Positions 1 to 12,000 of a DNA stretch of 64,000 nt are shown one piece after another. A program made the position numbers and the translations under genes. The stretch comes from Sphingomonadales bacterium. Its GTDB lineage: Bacteria > Pseudomonadota > Alphaproteobacteria > Sphingomonadales > Sphingomonadaceae. Location of the stretch: the NCBI GenBank assembly GCA_027491235.1, contig JAIXWO010000013.1:1-64000 (forward strand), written 5' to 3'. The first letter of the stretch is position 1, and each line of letters opens with the position of its first letter. The notes beneath the pieces were generated by a model that did not search any database, was not told the origin of the DNA, and saw nothing but the letters and a program-made list of their open reading frames with translations.

Positions 1-3000
1 CGTCGACGGTCAATGCTCCCAAAACCACGGAGGACCCAAGAGCCCCGTTAAACGTCTTGGCGCCTGTCCCCGTGACGGTCAGCGCGCGCGGCGTCGAAGC
101 AACATCACTGTCAACCGTGCTGTTAATGGTGATGTTAGAACCAGTCAGAACAATATCATGTCCAAGGACCAGGATATCGTCATAAATCTGTGCGCCAGAC
201 GTCGTGATAGAAGCGCCATTCAGCTTCGCAGTCCCGCCGCCATTGACGGTCAGTGATGACAAGAGCGCCGTCGCACCGACGGTTCCACCAAATGTGGTTG
301 TGCCCGAACTCGACACAATCAACCCCCGCGCCGTTTGCGCAGAATCGCTCTTCGTCGTGAGGTTAAACGCGATGTCGCGACCCGTCACCTGCACGTCACC
401 CAAAAGGATGACGTCATCATTGAACGTCTGGTCAAGGGTCGTGAAGACGCCGCCGGTCAACTTCGTTGTCCCGCCGACATTTGTTGTCAGCGAGGTTGCC
501 CGAACCGTACTGCCAAACAACGTAACGCCGGAACTGCCGATACTGACGTCGCCTAGGCGGTTAGTGGCACCAACCGCGCCCGTGAAAGTAACGTCGCCGC
601 TGCCGGCCGCGATCGTCAGGGCGTTCATTTCCATGTAAAATGAAGCCAACGCTGCGTTGAAGGTTATCGCGCTGTTCGTCGTGGTTAGTGTCGTCGCTGT
701 ATTAAGGGTCACATTGCCGCGGTAACGCTGCGTGCCTGTTGACGTCAGCGTTGCAGTTTCGATGACGGTCGTGCCTGTGACATCCAGCGAAGTGAGACCT
801 GTGACGGCATCATTCGTGCCGCTCGGGTTGCCGAGGATGGCATTGCCGACAATGTTCAGCGTCTTGCTGCTGCCGCTGACAGACCCATAGGCCTTAACCG
901 TTGCAGCCGTCAGGGTCAGATCTGCGCCGAGCGTCAGAACATCATTGTACAGTTGATCAGCAGTTGTCTCAACATTGGCAAAAATCTGCGTGGAACCAGC
1001 GGCATCCGTGGTTATTGACGAGGCCTTCGCCGTGGTCGAAAACTTTGTTGTGCCCGCACTATTTACGGTAATGCTGCCCAGGCTCTCCGTATCGCCAACC
1101 TTATCGGTGAAGGTGACGTTGCCGCTGCCAGAACTGAGTGTGATCGCGCGTGCTTGAACGCCATCGCCATCAACGGTCGACAGGAAGGTGATGGATCCAC
1201 CCGATGACGCGAAGGACACGCCCCCGGTCAACGTGACTTTCTGCGAAAATGAGATGTTGGCGTTGCTGGTCGAAATGTCGCCGGCAAGCTTGTTTTCGCC
1301 AGATCCGTTCTGACTGAAGGCGCCACTGGCGCTAATATCCGCAACGGCGGCCGTGGTGAAAACACCCGTATTCGCGATCGTCACCGAGCTTCCTGCGGTC
1401 AGCGTCGCAGAGAGCGTCAAATCCTTACCGGTGAAGCTGAAGCCGTTGCCCAGTGTCATCGCACCGGCAATGGTGGTCAGATTGGCCCCGGATTGTTGCG
1501 TGAAGCTCCCAGCAGCAAAAGTCGACGAGACCGTAACCGTGTTGGCAGAGGCAATGTTGACGGCCCCAAGAACAGACGTCGCGCCAACAGCGCCGGCAAA
1601 ACTGATACTGCCGGTCCCAGCGGTCATTGCAAGGTTATAGGCAGAGACTGAAGCATCCACGGTGCCCAAGAAGACAATATTGCCGCCGATTGTGGCACCC
1701 GTTGTCAGGGCCCGGTCACCACCTAGGACGACAGCGCCGTCAAACGTCATCGTGCCGCCGCTGGTCGCCGCATTCGTTGTGTTGGCGGTTGTCGAAATAT
1801 TCCCGAGCAGATTGATCGTGCCCGCAGTCAAAGTGATCGCACCACCCGTTGCATCGCGGCCATTGGCCGTCAGCGCCCCAGCGCTGATGCTTCCGGCCGA
1901 AGAGGTCAGTGTGATCACACCTGCAGAAGCCGAAGCCGCTGCGCTATCACCGCTGGAAATCACTGCGCCAGTCGTGATGTCGCCCGTCGCAACGACCGAA
2001 ATCGTCCCACCGTTTGCATAAGCAATGCTGCTGCCAACAGTGATGTCCCCAGCCGTCGAGATCACTAAGCCTGATGAATTGAGGCTCGCAATTTTCGAAG
2101 ACGTCACGCCAGATGTAAAATTACCGCCTCGGGTGGTGATTGCTTCTGACACGGTAATGGCCGCGCCTGCAGACCCAAGAACAACGTCGCCACCTTGGGT
2201 CGTGATGCCATTCCAGGTTAGGCCAGAAGCCGTGCCGCCGCCAACGGCAAAGACGTTGCTGCTGCTATAAGTTAACGACTGGCCGATGCCGGAAATGCGG
2301 GCAACCACCTTGTCTGCGGTATTGCCGGTATCCAGCAGCGCAGAGGCGTTGAGGGCATCGATGATCAATTGGCCAGAGCTGATTTCGTTCGAACCGTTCG
2401 CCTGGGAAGCTGCCCCTGATGTCACGAGAAGCTTCACAGCGCCATCAGCGCCGTTGTTGCCGGTGCCCGATTTCAAGCCACCACGGGCTGTCAGAGTGCC
2501 TGCCACCGACAGCGATGCGCCGCTGGCTGTCAAGGTAATGGCGCCAGCCGTTCCACCGTTTGAATCGCCAGTATCAGCGTCCTTGCCGGATGTATTGATG
2601 ACACCAACGGTCAAGTTACCGTTGGCACCGGTGCCTGTGGAAGTGAGCGAGACGGCACCGCCGGATACACCGGCGACCGAGCTTCTCGTATCGATCGTCG
2701 TGCTGCTGGAATCAATGGACGGAGCCGCAATCGTGACTGCAGCACCGCCCGACATGATGCCAGTGGGGTTCACCGACCCAATGGTCAGCGCCGTCAACGA
2801 TGAGAATGTAACCGATCCGGTCGCCTCTGAGGCAAAGACCGACACCACGTTAACTGGGTTGGACGACACATCTGCCTGGTTCAGTACGAAACTACCCGAA
2901 CCCTGAAGGCCGAGCTTATCCGACATGATGGCCCCGGTCTGGGTTACAGCTCCGCCCGATGAGAGTACCACGGATGCGCCTGTTGAAATGCCCGCGACAG

Positions 3001-6000
3001 CAAAGCCGTTCGCATCAGTGTAGCGGACCGTGCCGCCAGCGCCTGTTGTCGTATTTTCTCCAACCGACGACCCTGCCCGCGCTGTATCCGCTGCATTGCG
3101 GATAGAGACGTTGAGCGTTGCGACATTGTTGTCGGCGGCCGTCAAAAGCACACCGGCGCCGGAGTTGTTAAGCGTCTTAACGGTCAACAGATTGGCTTCA
3201 ACTTGACCCGTGCCAAGTGATCCGGATGCGGCCGTTGAGATCACGCCGCCTGCTGTCAGTGTGACAGATCCGGCAGATTGGATGCGCGAAATAGCAACAG
3301 CATCGGTATCATAGTAGCTGATCGCGCCGGTGCCGGCAGCCGTATCCGCCGCATTGCGGGTAATAAGGCTAATGGCGCCAGCATTGTTTGCAAGGTTTGC
3401 AAGCGTGATGATACCCGTTCCGGCAGAGGCGTTGTCTCGCGCAGTGACGCTCAGCTCCGTCGCGGCAATGCGCGCGCCGTCATACTGCTGGATCAAGCCA
3501 ACGCCTGTGACGTTCAACCGGCCATTGCTGGAGATGTTGGACAGACGGATTGTCCCGCCCGCCGTGATGGAAATAACACCTGTATCCGCCTGGTAATAGT
3601 AAAACGGCCCCATGGTCAGGCCACCGGTTTGCACCGCATTTACGCTTATGTTCCCGGTAGATGCCGTGCGCAGGTACAGGATGTCCGTCGAAGAGCCTGT
3701 AGAATGCGTGACGGTGTCACCGCTGACAGAGATATTCCCCGATGTAGAGAGGATGCTCTTCGCCAGGTTCACTTCGCGGTCCGCGGAAATGATCACATTC
3801 CCGGACCCAGTCTGGATGGTATTGTTGACCTGCGTATCACCTGTGGTCGCCGAACCGAAATTCGCAATCAGCGTGATGTTGCCGGTCGTTGTAGTGAGGT
3901 TACCCGGCGTCGACAGGTCACCATTCTTCGACTGAAGATAGATATTGCCAGATGTCGTCGTAAGGTTTTCGGGCGTCAGCACAAGATTTGTGCCCGCCAC
4001 AGCAGAGATGGACGTCGTCAACGCCAACTGGCCGGTCAGCGAATTCAAGCTGAGTTGGTTCGCATCGGCGATATTCACAAATGCACCGGTCGACGTCAGC
4101 GTGACCTGTCCGGTAAAGTCGTTCAGGGCACTGACAAGGTCAATTGATCCTGTCGCGGCATTGATCGTTGATGTGGTCGAGAGGATGGAAGAGCCCGTCG
4201 TCTGGCTGATCCCGACGCCCTTCAACGTCAGGTTGAACCCGGCCACATTTATGGTTTGCGCGCCGATGCTCAGGGCGCCGTCTGTTGTTTCGATCGAAGA
4301 CGCAGCACCTGCCCGAACGGTCCCCACAACGGCAAGGCCAGCCGTGCCGGTTCCACCAATATCCTTCAGCGAAAGCGCGCCCGTGCTGGTCATCGCTCCG
4401 AGGTTGTCGATCTTGACGTTGTTAGCGGTGAGAACACCGACATTGCCGAAAAGCGTTGCCGCTTCGATGATGCCTGTCGAAGCGGTCTGGCTCACCGTTC
4501 CAGAAAGCGGGTTGGCCGCAGTCCCAAGAACCACACCACCACTGCGGGCGACCAGGATGTTGAGCGTCGAGTTCGCAGCCGCAAGAACCTGGATTGCAGA
4601 TGCAGTCGCATTGGTCGTCGTTAGAGTGCCGCTTAGGGTAACGCTGAAGCTATCCGCACCGCCGCCGCCATGGACAGTGATCGTCCCGCTGCCGGCATTG
4701 ATCGTGCTCGCCGAGGACTGCGTCACCGTGCTGCCGCCGACATAAACGTCGCCGCTGGCAGTCAGAGAATTTGCCCCAATGGCAAGGATCCCGGAGGCAT
4801 CACTCACCGTCTTTACGGTTGTAATGCGCAACCCGCCCGCACTCGTAACTGCCGCGCCCAGCGTCAGACCTGCTGTGGAATCCGCAATGTCGAGGTCATA
4901 TTGCGTGTTGGCAACGTCACCGACCTTGACGATCCCGAGATTGTCAAACTTGTTACCGCTATTGGTCAGGACAACATATCCGCCAATGGCATTCGTCGCC
5001 GTACCCAACGTCAGTGTCTTGGCAAGAATGGTCGTCGAACTTGCTTGGGATATATTGCCCGAGATCTGGCCGACCGTAGCCGTATCGTCACCGATGATCA
5101 GCGTCCCGTTTGTGGCGATAATGCTCGGCAAAACGAGATTGCTGGTTCCGCGAATGGTGATGGCCGCCGTCGTATTGTTCAGCGTCCGCAAAGTCCCGTT
5201 CAGCGTGATGCTGCCGGACTCAGTCCCATCATGGCCGGTAAGGACAACAGCGCCACCTGCCGCGCCATCACCTGCGACCGCGCCGCTGATCGATCCGTTG
5301 GCGTTGATCGTTCCCAAGCTCTGGTTAATACCACGGCCCGTCAGGGTGATGTTGCCCCCGCCATTGGCCAGATATTCACCCGCCTTAATGTTAAACGACT
5401 GAAGATCGAGCAGACCGCCCGCGGTCCGAATCGTGATGCTGCCGTTCGACGTGCTGACATCACCAGCGACACGCAAGCCGCCGCCAGTGTTGTTGAGGAT
5501 GAAGTCGCTGTCGCCGTTTTCACCCTTCACATAGAAAGGACCGATGCCTGCAACAGCGTTGTTAGCGTTCAGTGTGACCGTGCCCTGTGACGATGGCGCT
5601 GCATAAACAGGCGTCCCACCATTGGCGTTGATACCCACAAGGTTGCCGGTGCTCGTGATGACGCCAGTCGTCTGCGTCACCTTGTCGTTGGAATAAAACT
5701 GCACGCCGCCCGAACCCGCAGCGATGTTGCCTGCAATGTTCACGCTATGAGTGTTGGCCGTCGAGAAAAGATAGCCCGAGCGGATTGCGACCGAGCCGGA
5801 CGCGCCAGAGGTAATGACGCCGGCAGCTGTGCTGGTAAAGGTGCCCCCGGCGAGAAGCTGCAAGGCGCCTCCCGACGTTATGGCGCCGCCAACTGTCAAG
5901 GTCTGACCCTGGAAGGTTGTTACCAAAACAGTGGAAGACGAGCCCGAAGATGAAATGGTGCCTGTGTTGGCGAAGGCCCCTGTCGCGCCGCTTGTATAGG

Positions 6001-9000
6001 CCGTCGAAATCGTAATGTTGCCGGTCGTGCTGATCGTTCCGTCAATCGTGATGCCACGATAGCCGTTGATCGTCAGCGACTGATCGGTACCAAGCGTGGT
6101 GACAGTGCCTGTCGACGCGACATTGATTGAGCCGGCGGCGTTGTTGGTCTGAAGGGTAATCGCGCCCGTGTTCGACCTCACCGCACCTACAATCGAGATG
6201 ACGTTCCCTGTCGATGTCATCGCGATATTGCCAGCGGCGATAACAGAACCTGTCGAACTCACGGTCTGCGTAGAGTTGCTCATCAGAGTAACGCCGCCCG
6301 TTGTTGAGGTTAGCGCACCAGAAACTGTAAGAATGTTATCCGTCCGAAGACTGATCGCGCCGCCAGCGGTCAAACCCGTTATGGAGCTGAAGCTGTTATC
6401 TGATCGATCCAACGTGATCGACCCGCCAACTTTGCCGGATAGTGTCGACAAATCGACTTGGTTTTGCTGCGTGACATTGCCGGCTACGCTTTCTGTCGCC
6501 CAGCCAACAGCCACTGACGAACTGCCCCCAGCGCCTGCAGAAACAGATGTCACTGTCGCAAAATATTTACTACCCGTCGCCGATGCAGTATTTGCGCCCG
6601 TGATCGTTTCCGTCAAAGCGCGACCAAACATATCCGTGCCGGTCACGGTAAAGCTACGTGCGCTATCATCAGCGCCACTGGTGATGACAATACGGTTGCC
6701 CGTGGAAGATGTTGCAACACTGCTTGCGGCAGCACTTCCATTGATGGTGATCGCGCCGCCCTGATCCGAGACCGCCTGGCTTGCAGACACTGCCGCTGTC
6801 ACCGCTTCAAAGCCGAACTGCAGCCGCGCCAAGTCGTACGTTTGACCCAGCTGAATGTTATTCGAATTCTGGATATAATAGGTTCCGACACTCGATTCCG
6901 AACGCTGGTTGCCAGTCAACGTCACGCTGCCGCCATTTGGCCGCAGGATCAGATCGTTTCTGCCGGCCCAAATATCCGCGCTGCTTGTAATCGAGGTGCC
7001 CTCAAGGACAACACCGTAACCGTGAATGCTGACACCGTTCGCCGTAAGGCTTCCAAGCGTGCCTATCTTGATTGCGCTGGTATTGGAGCCTTCAGAAACG
7101 TTGCCCGTGATCTGAAGGTTATTGGCTTCAGTGTCGGCATCGAAGATTGAGAATGAACCATATCGTACGACCCGGTTTACCGACCCAAACTCGTTGTTCG
7201 GATTTGTCAGTGTTATGTTTCCGGTGGTTCCGTCACGCGCTCTAAGTGTAACTTGGCCGACCTTTAATGCAGTGCCGGAATTCTGGGAGACGCTGCCAGC
7301 AAACCAGTTCCATCGACTGGTCCCTGAACCTGAAACGTTGTAGTTTGAATCGTCGCCGATAATGAGGCCGCCGCGTGAACCCGCAACGCCTGCCGTTACA
7401 TTCCCGAGGATGGTGCTGGCTCCACCGCCGTGAATCAAAACCGAAGATGTTGATGTGTTTCCGGCAATTATGTTGCCTTTTAAGTCTATAACGCCGCGAT
7501 TATTTGCGTTGTTATAGTCATACCCATAAACAATAACCTGGTTTGTTGCGGTAATATTTGATGTGGCATTTTGAGTAACGCCAAATCCCGTCAACGTGGC
7601 GTTGCCGGCCGTGGCGGTTATATTGAAGTTTCCAAGGATAAGCGCGCCGTTACCGGTCGCAATATCCACGGACGTCGCTGTCACATTGCCGGTGAGCGCC
7701 ATACCCGCTGTGTGGCCGACGGCCTTCACGGTCAGGCTGCTGCCAACGTCGAAACTGCTAAGTGTATCGATCTTATTGACGGACGATGTGATCGAAATCG
7801 AACTTGCAGACGACACCGTCAGGTTGGCGATGTCGATCTTACCAGTCTGAGCGAACGGGTTCTGCTGCGTGAGCGCACCGGAAATTGTATCGCTGCTCGC
7901 GAGGCCGACGGAGACGTTTGCGGCGGTCGCATTGGTCGCCACCACGCTCGTGATCGACTTGAACGACTTGGTCGATGTAACTGTGCCGGCAGCGGACCCA
8001 CTGACCGTTTCTGTCTGGGCAGCGCCACTGGCGTCCGTGCCCGTAATGAGGAAGCTATTGGACGATTCATCGCCGGCAAATTTCAAGTTCAAAGCCTGGC
8101 TGGTACGCAGACGCAGCCCGGATGAAAGCAACGTCAGAGACCCGCCTGCTCCGACACTTTGTGCGGGTGCAATTGCCGTATCCGAGGCCACAATCCCGAC
8201 TTGGAACGTGCCGACGCCAAGGTTGTTCGCATTCGCATTAACGATTGAAACGTTGACCGTCGCGGCATCCGTGATGAGGATCGCAGGCGTGCCGCCGGTA
8301 TCAGCGTTGGTTGACGTCAACAGCGCATACATGGTGATGTTGTTGCCGCCACCATACATGCGGATCTTGCCGGTTCCGGCATTGTAGGAACTGGCTGACT
8401 GGTTCGATGAGTTATCAATGCCGCCAAGGCCCGTCAGAGTGATGGCGCCGTTTGACGTTGCAATGCTGCTGTTGTTACCCGTGGCAGACAACGCCCCCTT
8501 GGTCGAGATTGTCACCGCGCCGCCGGCAGTGGTCGTCGTGCCGGAAATTGTAAGTCCGGCATTCGTGCCGGTGGTTGTCAGGGTCACAGGCGCGCCCGAA
8601 GAGGACAACGTTGCATTCAAGTTGACGGAGATGGCAGACCCACTGCTGGAGCCCAATTGAAGGCCATTTGCGCCGCTATAGAATTGAGCCGTGCTGCTAT
8701 TTGTGGCGAGCGTGATCGTTCCGGTACCGCCAAGCGAAATCAAGCTTTTTGCCGCAATACCAGCCTGGAAACTAAGGTTGCTGACGCTGTCGACGAAGAT
8801 GTCGCCCAGGCCCGACGTGCTGGCCTGTGTGCCGCCGCCGATGGTGCTGACAATTGTCACCGTTCCACCGCCAGAACCCGAGGCGGTGGTGAAGCTCAGA
8901 TTATTATACTCACCCGTCGTGCTGAACAGGGTGGAGTTTAAATTGATGGCCCCAGAACCGCGTTTGAATTCAACCGGCGCGCGCATCTGCGCAACGATGG

Positions 9001-12000
9001 TGGACGCGCTATTGTTGAGCGTGAAGACACCATTTCCGCCGCTGGTATCGATGACCAGCGCCGTATTGTTGGATTCTGTCGAGACGTTACCAAAATTGAG
9101 CTTGCTCGTCGTCGCAATCCGGACACCTGTCGTCCGACCAGAAATATTGGTCGAACCATCCGTCTTGAGGCTCGCAAAAATGTCCGTCGTGACCGCTGAG
9201 ACAACGTCGACTGAATAAAGCGCCGCTGTCTGGCCAACCGTATCGCCAAAGCGCACGTTACCGGCACCCGCCGTAATCGACAAAGCCTTGAGCGCGCTGG
9301 CACTGTCAGAATCGACGGTCCCCAGAAGATAGACATAACCCGTCGTCGCGCCGGTATCGATCGAGATATGGTCCGCGAGCGTGACGGGACCTGTGGTCAG
9401 GATGTTACCGCCAAGGCCCTGTGCTGCCGCGCTGGTGCCGCTGAAGTTGCCGCCAATGGCCGTCAAATTTCCGCGAAGGACTGTTTTTCGGCCAGTGCTG
9501 CTGGACAGCGTGATGCTGGCCGCGTTCCCGCCGTTGTCGAGGCCCGAACCGCCGCTGTCCACGCGCATCGGTTGGCCGCCCGATGTGGTGATTGCGAATA
9601 CGGAGACATCGCCCGCAGTCGAACTGACGTTAACGGTGGCCGCGTTACTGCCCGCCGCCTGATCATTGGCAGCGCCCGTCGTCGTTATATTGTTCAAAGT
9701 GACGTTCGCCGCGCCAACAATCGCGACAGAGCCGGACGTCGTTCCGGTGTTTGCCGTCGCGGTGGTCGTGATGTCGGCCCCCGCTGATGCGGTGATCGCG
9801 CCGGACGTCGATGTAATGCTGACGTTACCGCCTGCCGTCACGATAGACTTTACGATGTTGACGGCGGCGGCGGTGATGGAAACGAGACCACTGGCCTGCC
9901 CGGCGTCACCCGCAAGCCCGGTAATGGCCTGCGAACTCACACCAAACGACAGCGTATTGGCGGCACTGGCAAGTGTAATCGCACCTCCAGCCACGATTGT
10001 GCTGAACGTCGTATCACCGGAAATATTGTTGATCCGGATGAACCCCGGCTTGTCAGCCGACAGTGAGACGTTTCCGGCGGCAGAGAATGCGCCAGTGAGA
10101 TCAATATTGCCATCAGAGCCCGACGGCGTGGTGATTGAAACCGCACCTGAAGAGGCGAAGCTAGACGTGCTGGTGACGGTGCCCGCAATCTCGATGGTCG
10201 CACCGCCCGAACCGGCGCTGATAGCCTTCAGTTCGGTGTTTCCGGTGCCCTTAATCGTCAGGCTGCCCGTCGAACCCGACGTTGCCGCGATACCGGCAGA
10301 AAACACATTGCTCGTGCTCGAGGCACTGACATTTCCATTGGTCGAGGACAGTGAAGCGAGGGTTTTGGATTCGACATAGCCGCTCAAATCAATGCCGGTG
10401 ACGGCAGTCGCCGTCAGGCCCTTGGTCAGCAAACGAATGGAGTTCGCAGCGGCCAGCGAGATTGTTCCCGCAGTCGAAGCGGTTGTGCCATCCGCGGCAA
10501 GACCCGCTTGCAGCGTCAGTCCGCCCGAGAGCGCCAGAATATTCGCGTTGATCGCGATGTTGTTCGCGGCGCGAAGCGTCAGGTTGTTGGACGACAGCCA
10601 GCTGAGGTCACTCGCAACCGTGATGTTGCCATCCTGACCACTCACTGTTGCATCACCTGTCGTGACAACAACATTGGCACTGTTCAGCGCGTTTTGGAGC
10701 GAAGAGACTGTCAGGATGGAACTGGTGCCAGTTGCATCCGTACCAGTCACATTCGTGTCTGATCCCGACGATTGGATGGTCAGGTTATAAGGATCAAGCA
10801 GCAGCGTACCTGCCGTGCCTGACGCAGCCCGCAAGTCCACCGTGCCGGAAAAATCGAGCAGAGCTTTACCGGAAACTTCAGCAAAGCCGCCATTACCGGC
10901 ATTGCGGCCACCGGTCGCTGCAATCTGGCCCGCGAATTTTGTAAGCTTGTCAGACCAGACGATAATGTTACCGCCAGACCCAGAGTCAGAGGCGTTCGCC
11001 GAGATTGATGCACCACTTTCAACAGTTGTGGTGCGGGCGTTCAGCAGATCGCTTGATGCCCCCTGATAGCCGCCGCCAACATTGATTTGGCCACCTTTGG
11101 ACGGTCCTGTGGCGTCAAGATGCGCTGAGACCTTCAAAACCACATCACCACCGGTGATGGCAATACTTCCGCCTGCGCCCGCACTGCCGAGGGCGCTCAC
11201 CGCGCCTGAGATTTCAGCCACACCAACGGAACCGGCCTGAACATCCACCTTCGCGGCGTTGATCTGTCCAGCGGCTGTGATGCGGCTGATCGTGCCATCA
11301 CCTGAGGCAACAATCTCCTGAGCCTGCTGCACGCGCGATGCGATCGCGCTGTCCATCAGGCGGCGTTCCGATGACATCGTCATGACGACGCGGCCGTCTT
11401 CAGCCGCAATCATGCCCCTGTTTTCAATCAACTGGCTGACAAGCGCAGGTTCGACCTGAACCGACACCAGCTGGTCTCCAGACACATCGAGAGTCAGCTT
11501 TTGGCCCGCGGCCATTGCGACCGTACCCAGACGTGACGAGACAATGCCTTCGTTACGCACGTTGGAGGACAGCAGGGCTGCATAGCCACCGTTGACGATG
11601 ATTTCGCCTTCGTTGACGACAGCGGCCTTGGATCCGTTATCGGTGAACACATATCGGCTGGCCAGGAAGTCCTCATCCTTCATGGCCATCGTGCTGGCCA
11701 CCAGGCCAGCCGCGTTCACGCGGCTGCCGGCGCCAAACAGAATGCCGCGGGGATTGAGCAGATAAATCTGACCGTTGGACGTCAATGAGCCGAAAATCTT
11801 GCTTGGATCGTCGCCAATGACACGGTTCAGCGTGAACGACTTGCTGTTCGGCAAGGTGTAATTGACTGAAGCACCCGACGCGATGTCGAATGTCTGCCAG
11901 TTGATGATCGCCTTTTCGGTCGTCTGGTTGATGTTAAGCGCAGAACCCGATTGAGCCATCGCCACCTGACCAGCTGCAACCGAAGCCCCTGTTGGAAGGT

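Noticed and set aside
204-11066. Many plus-strand ORFs (for example 3278-4147, 4670-5590, 3945-4745, 9666-10379)
   Set aside because: All antisense to the continuous TpsA frame; their low-complexity Val/Pro/Ala-rich or Arg-rich products reflect the repetitive beta-strand codons on the other strand.
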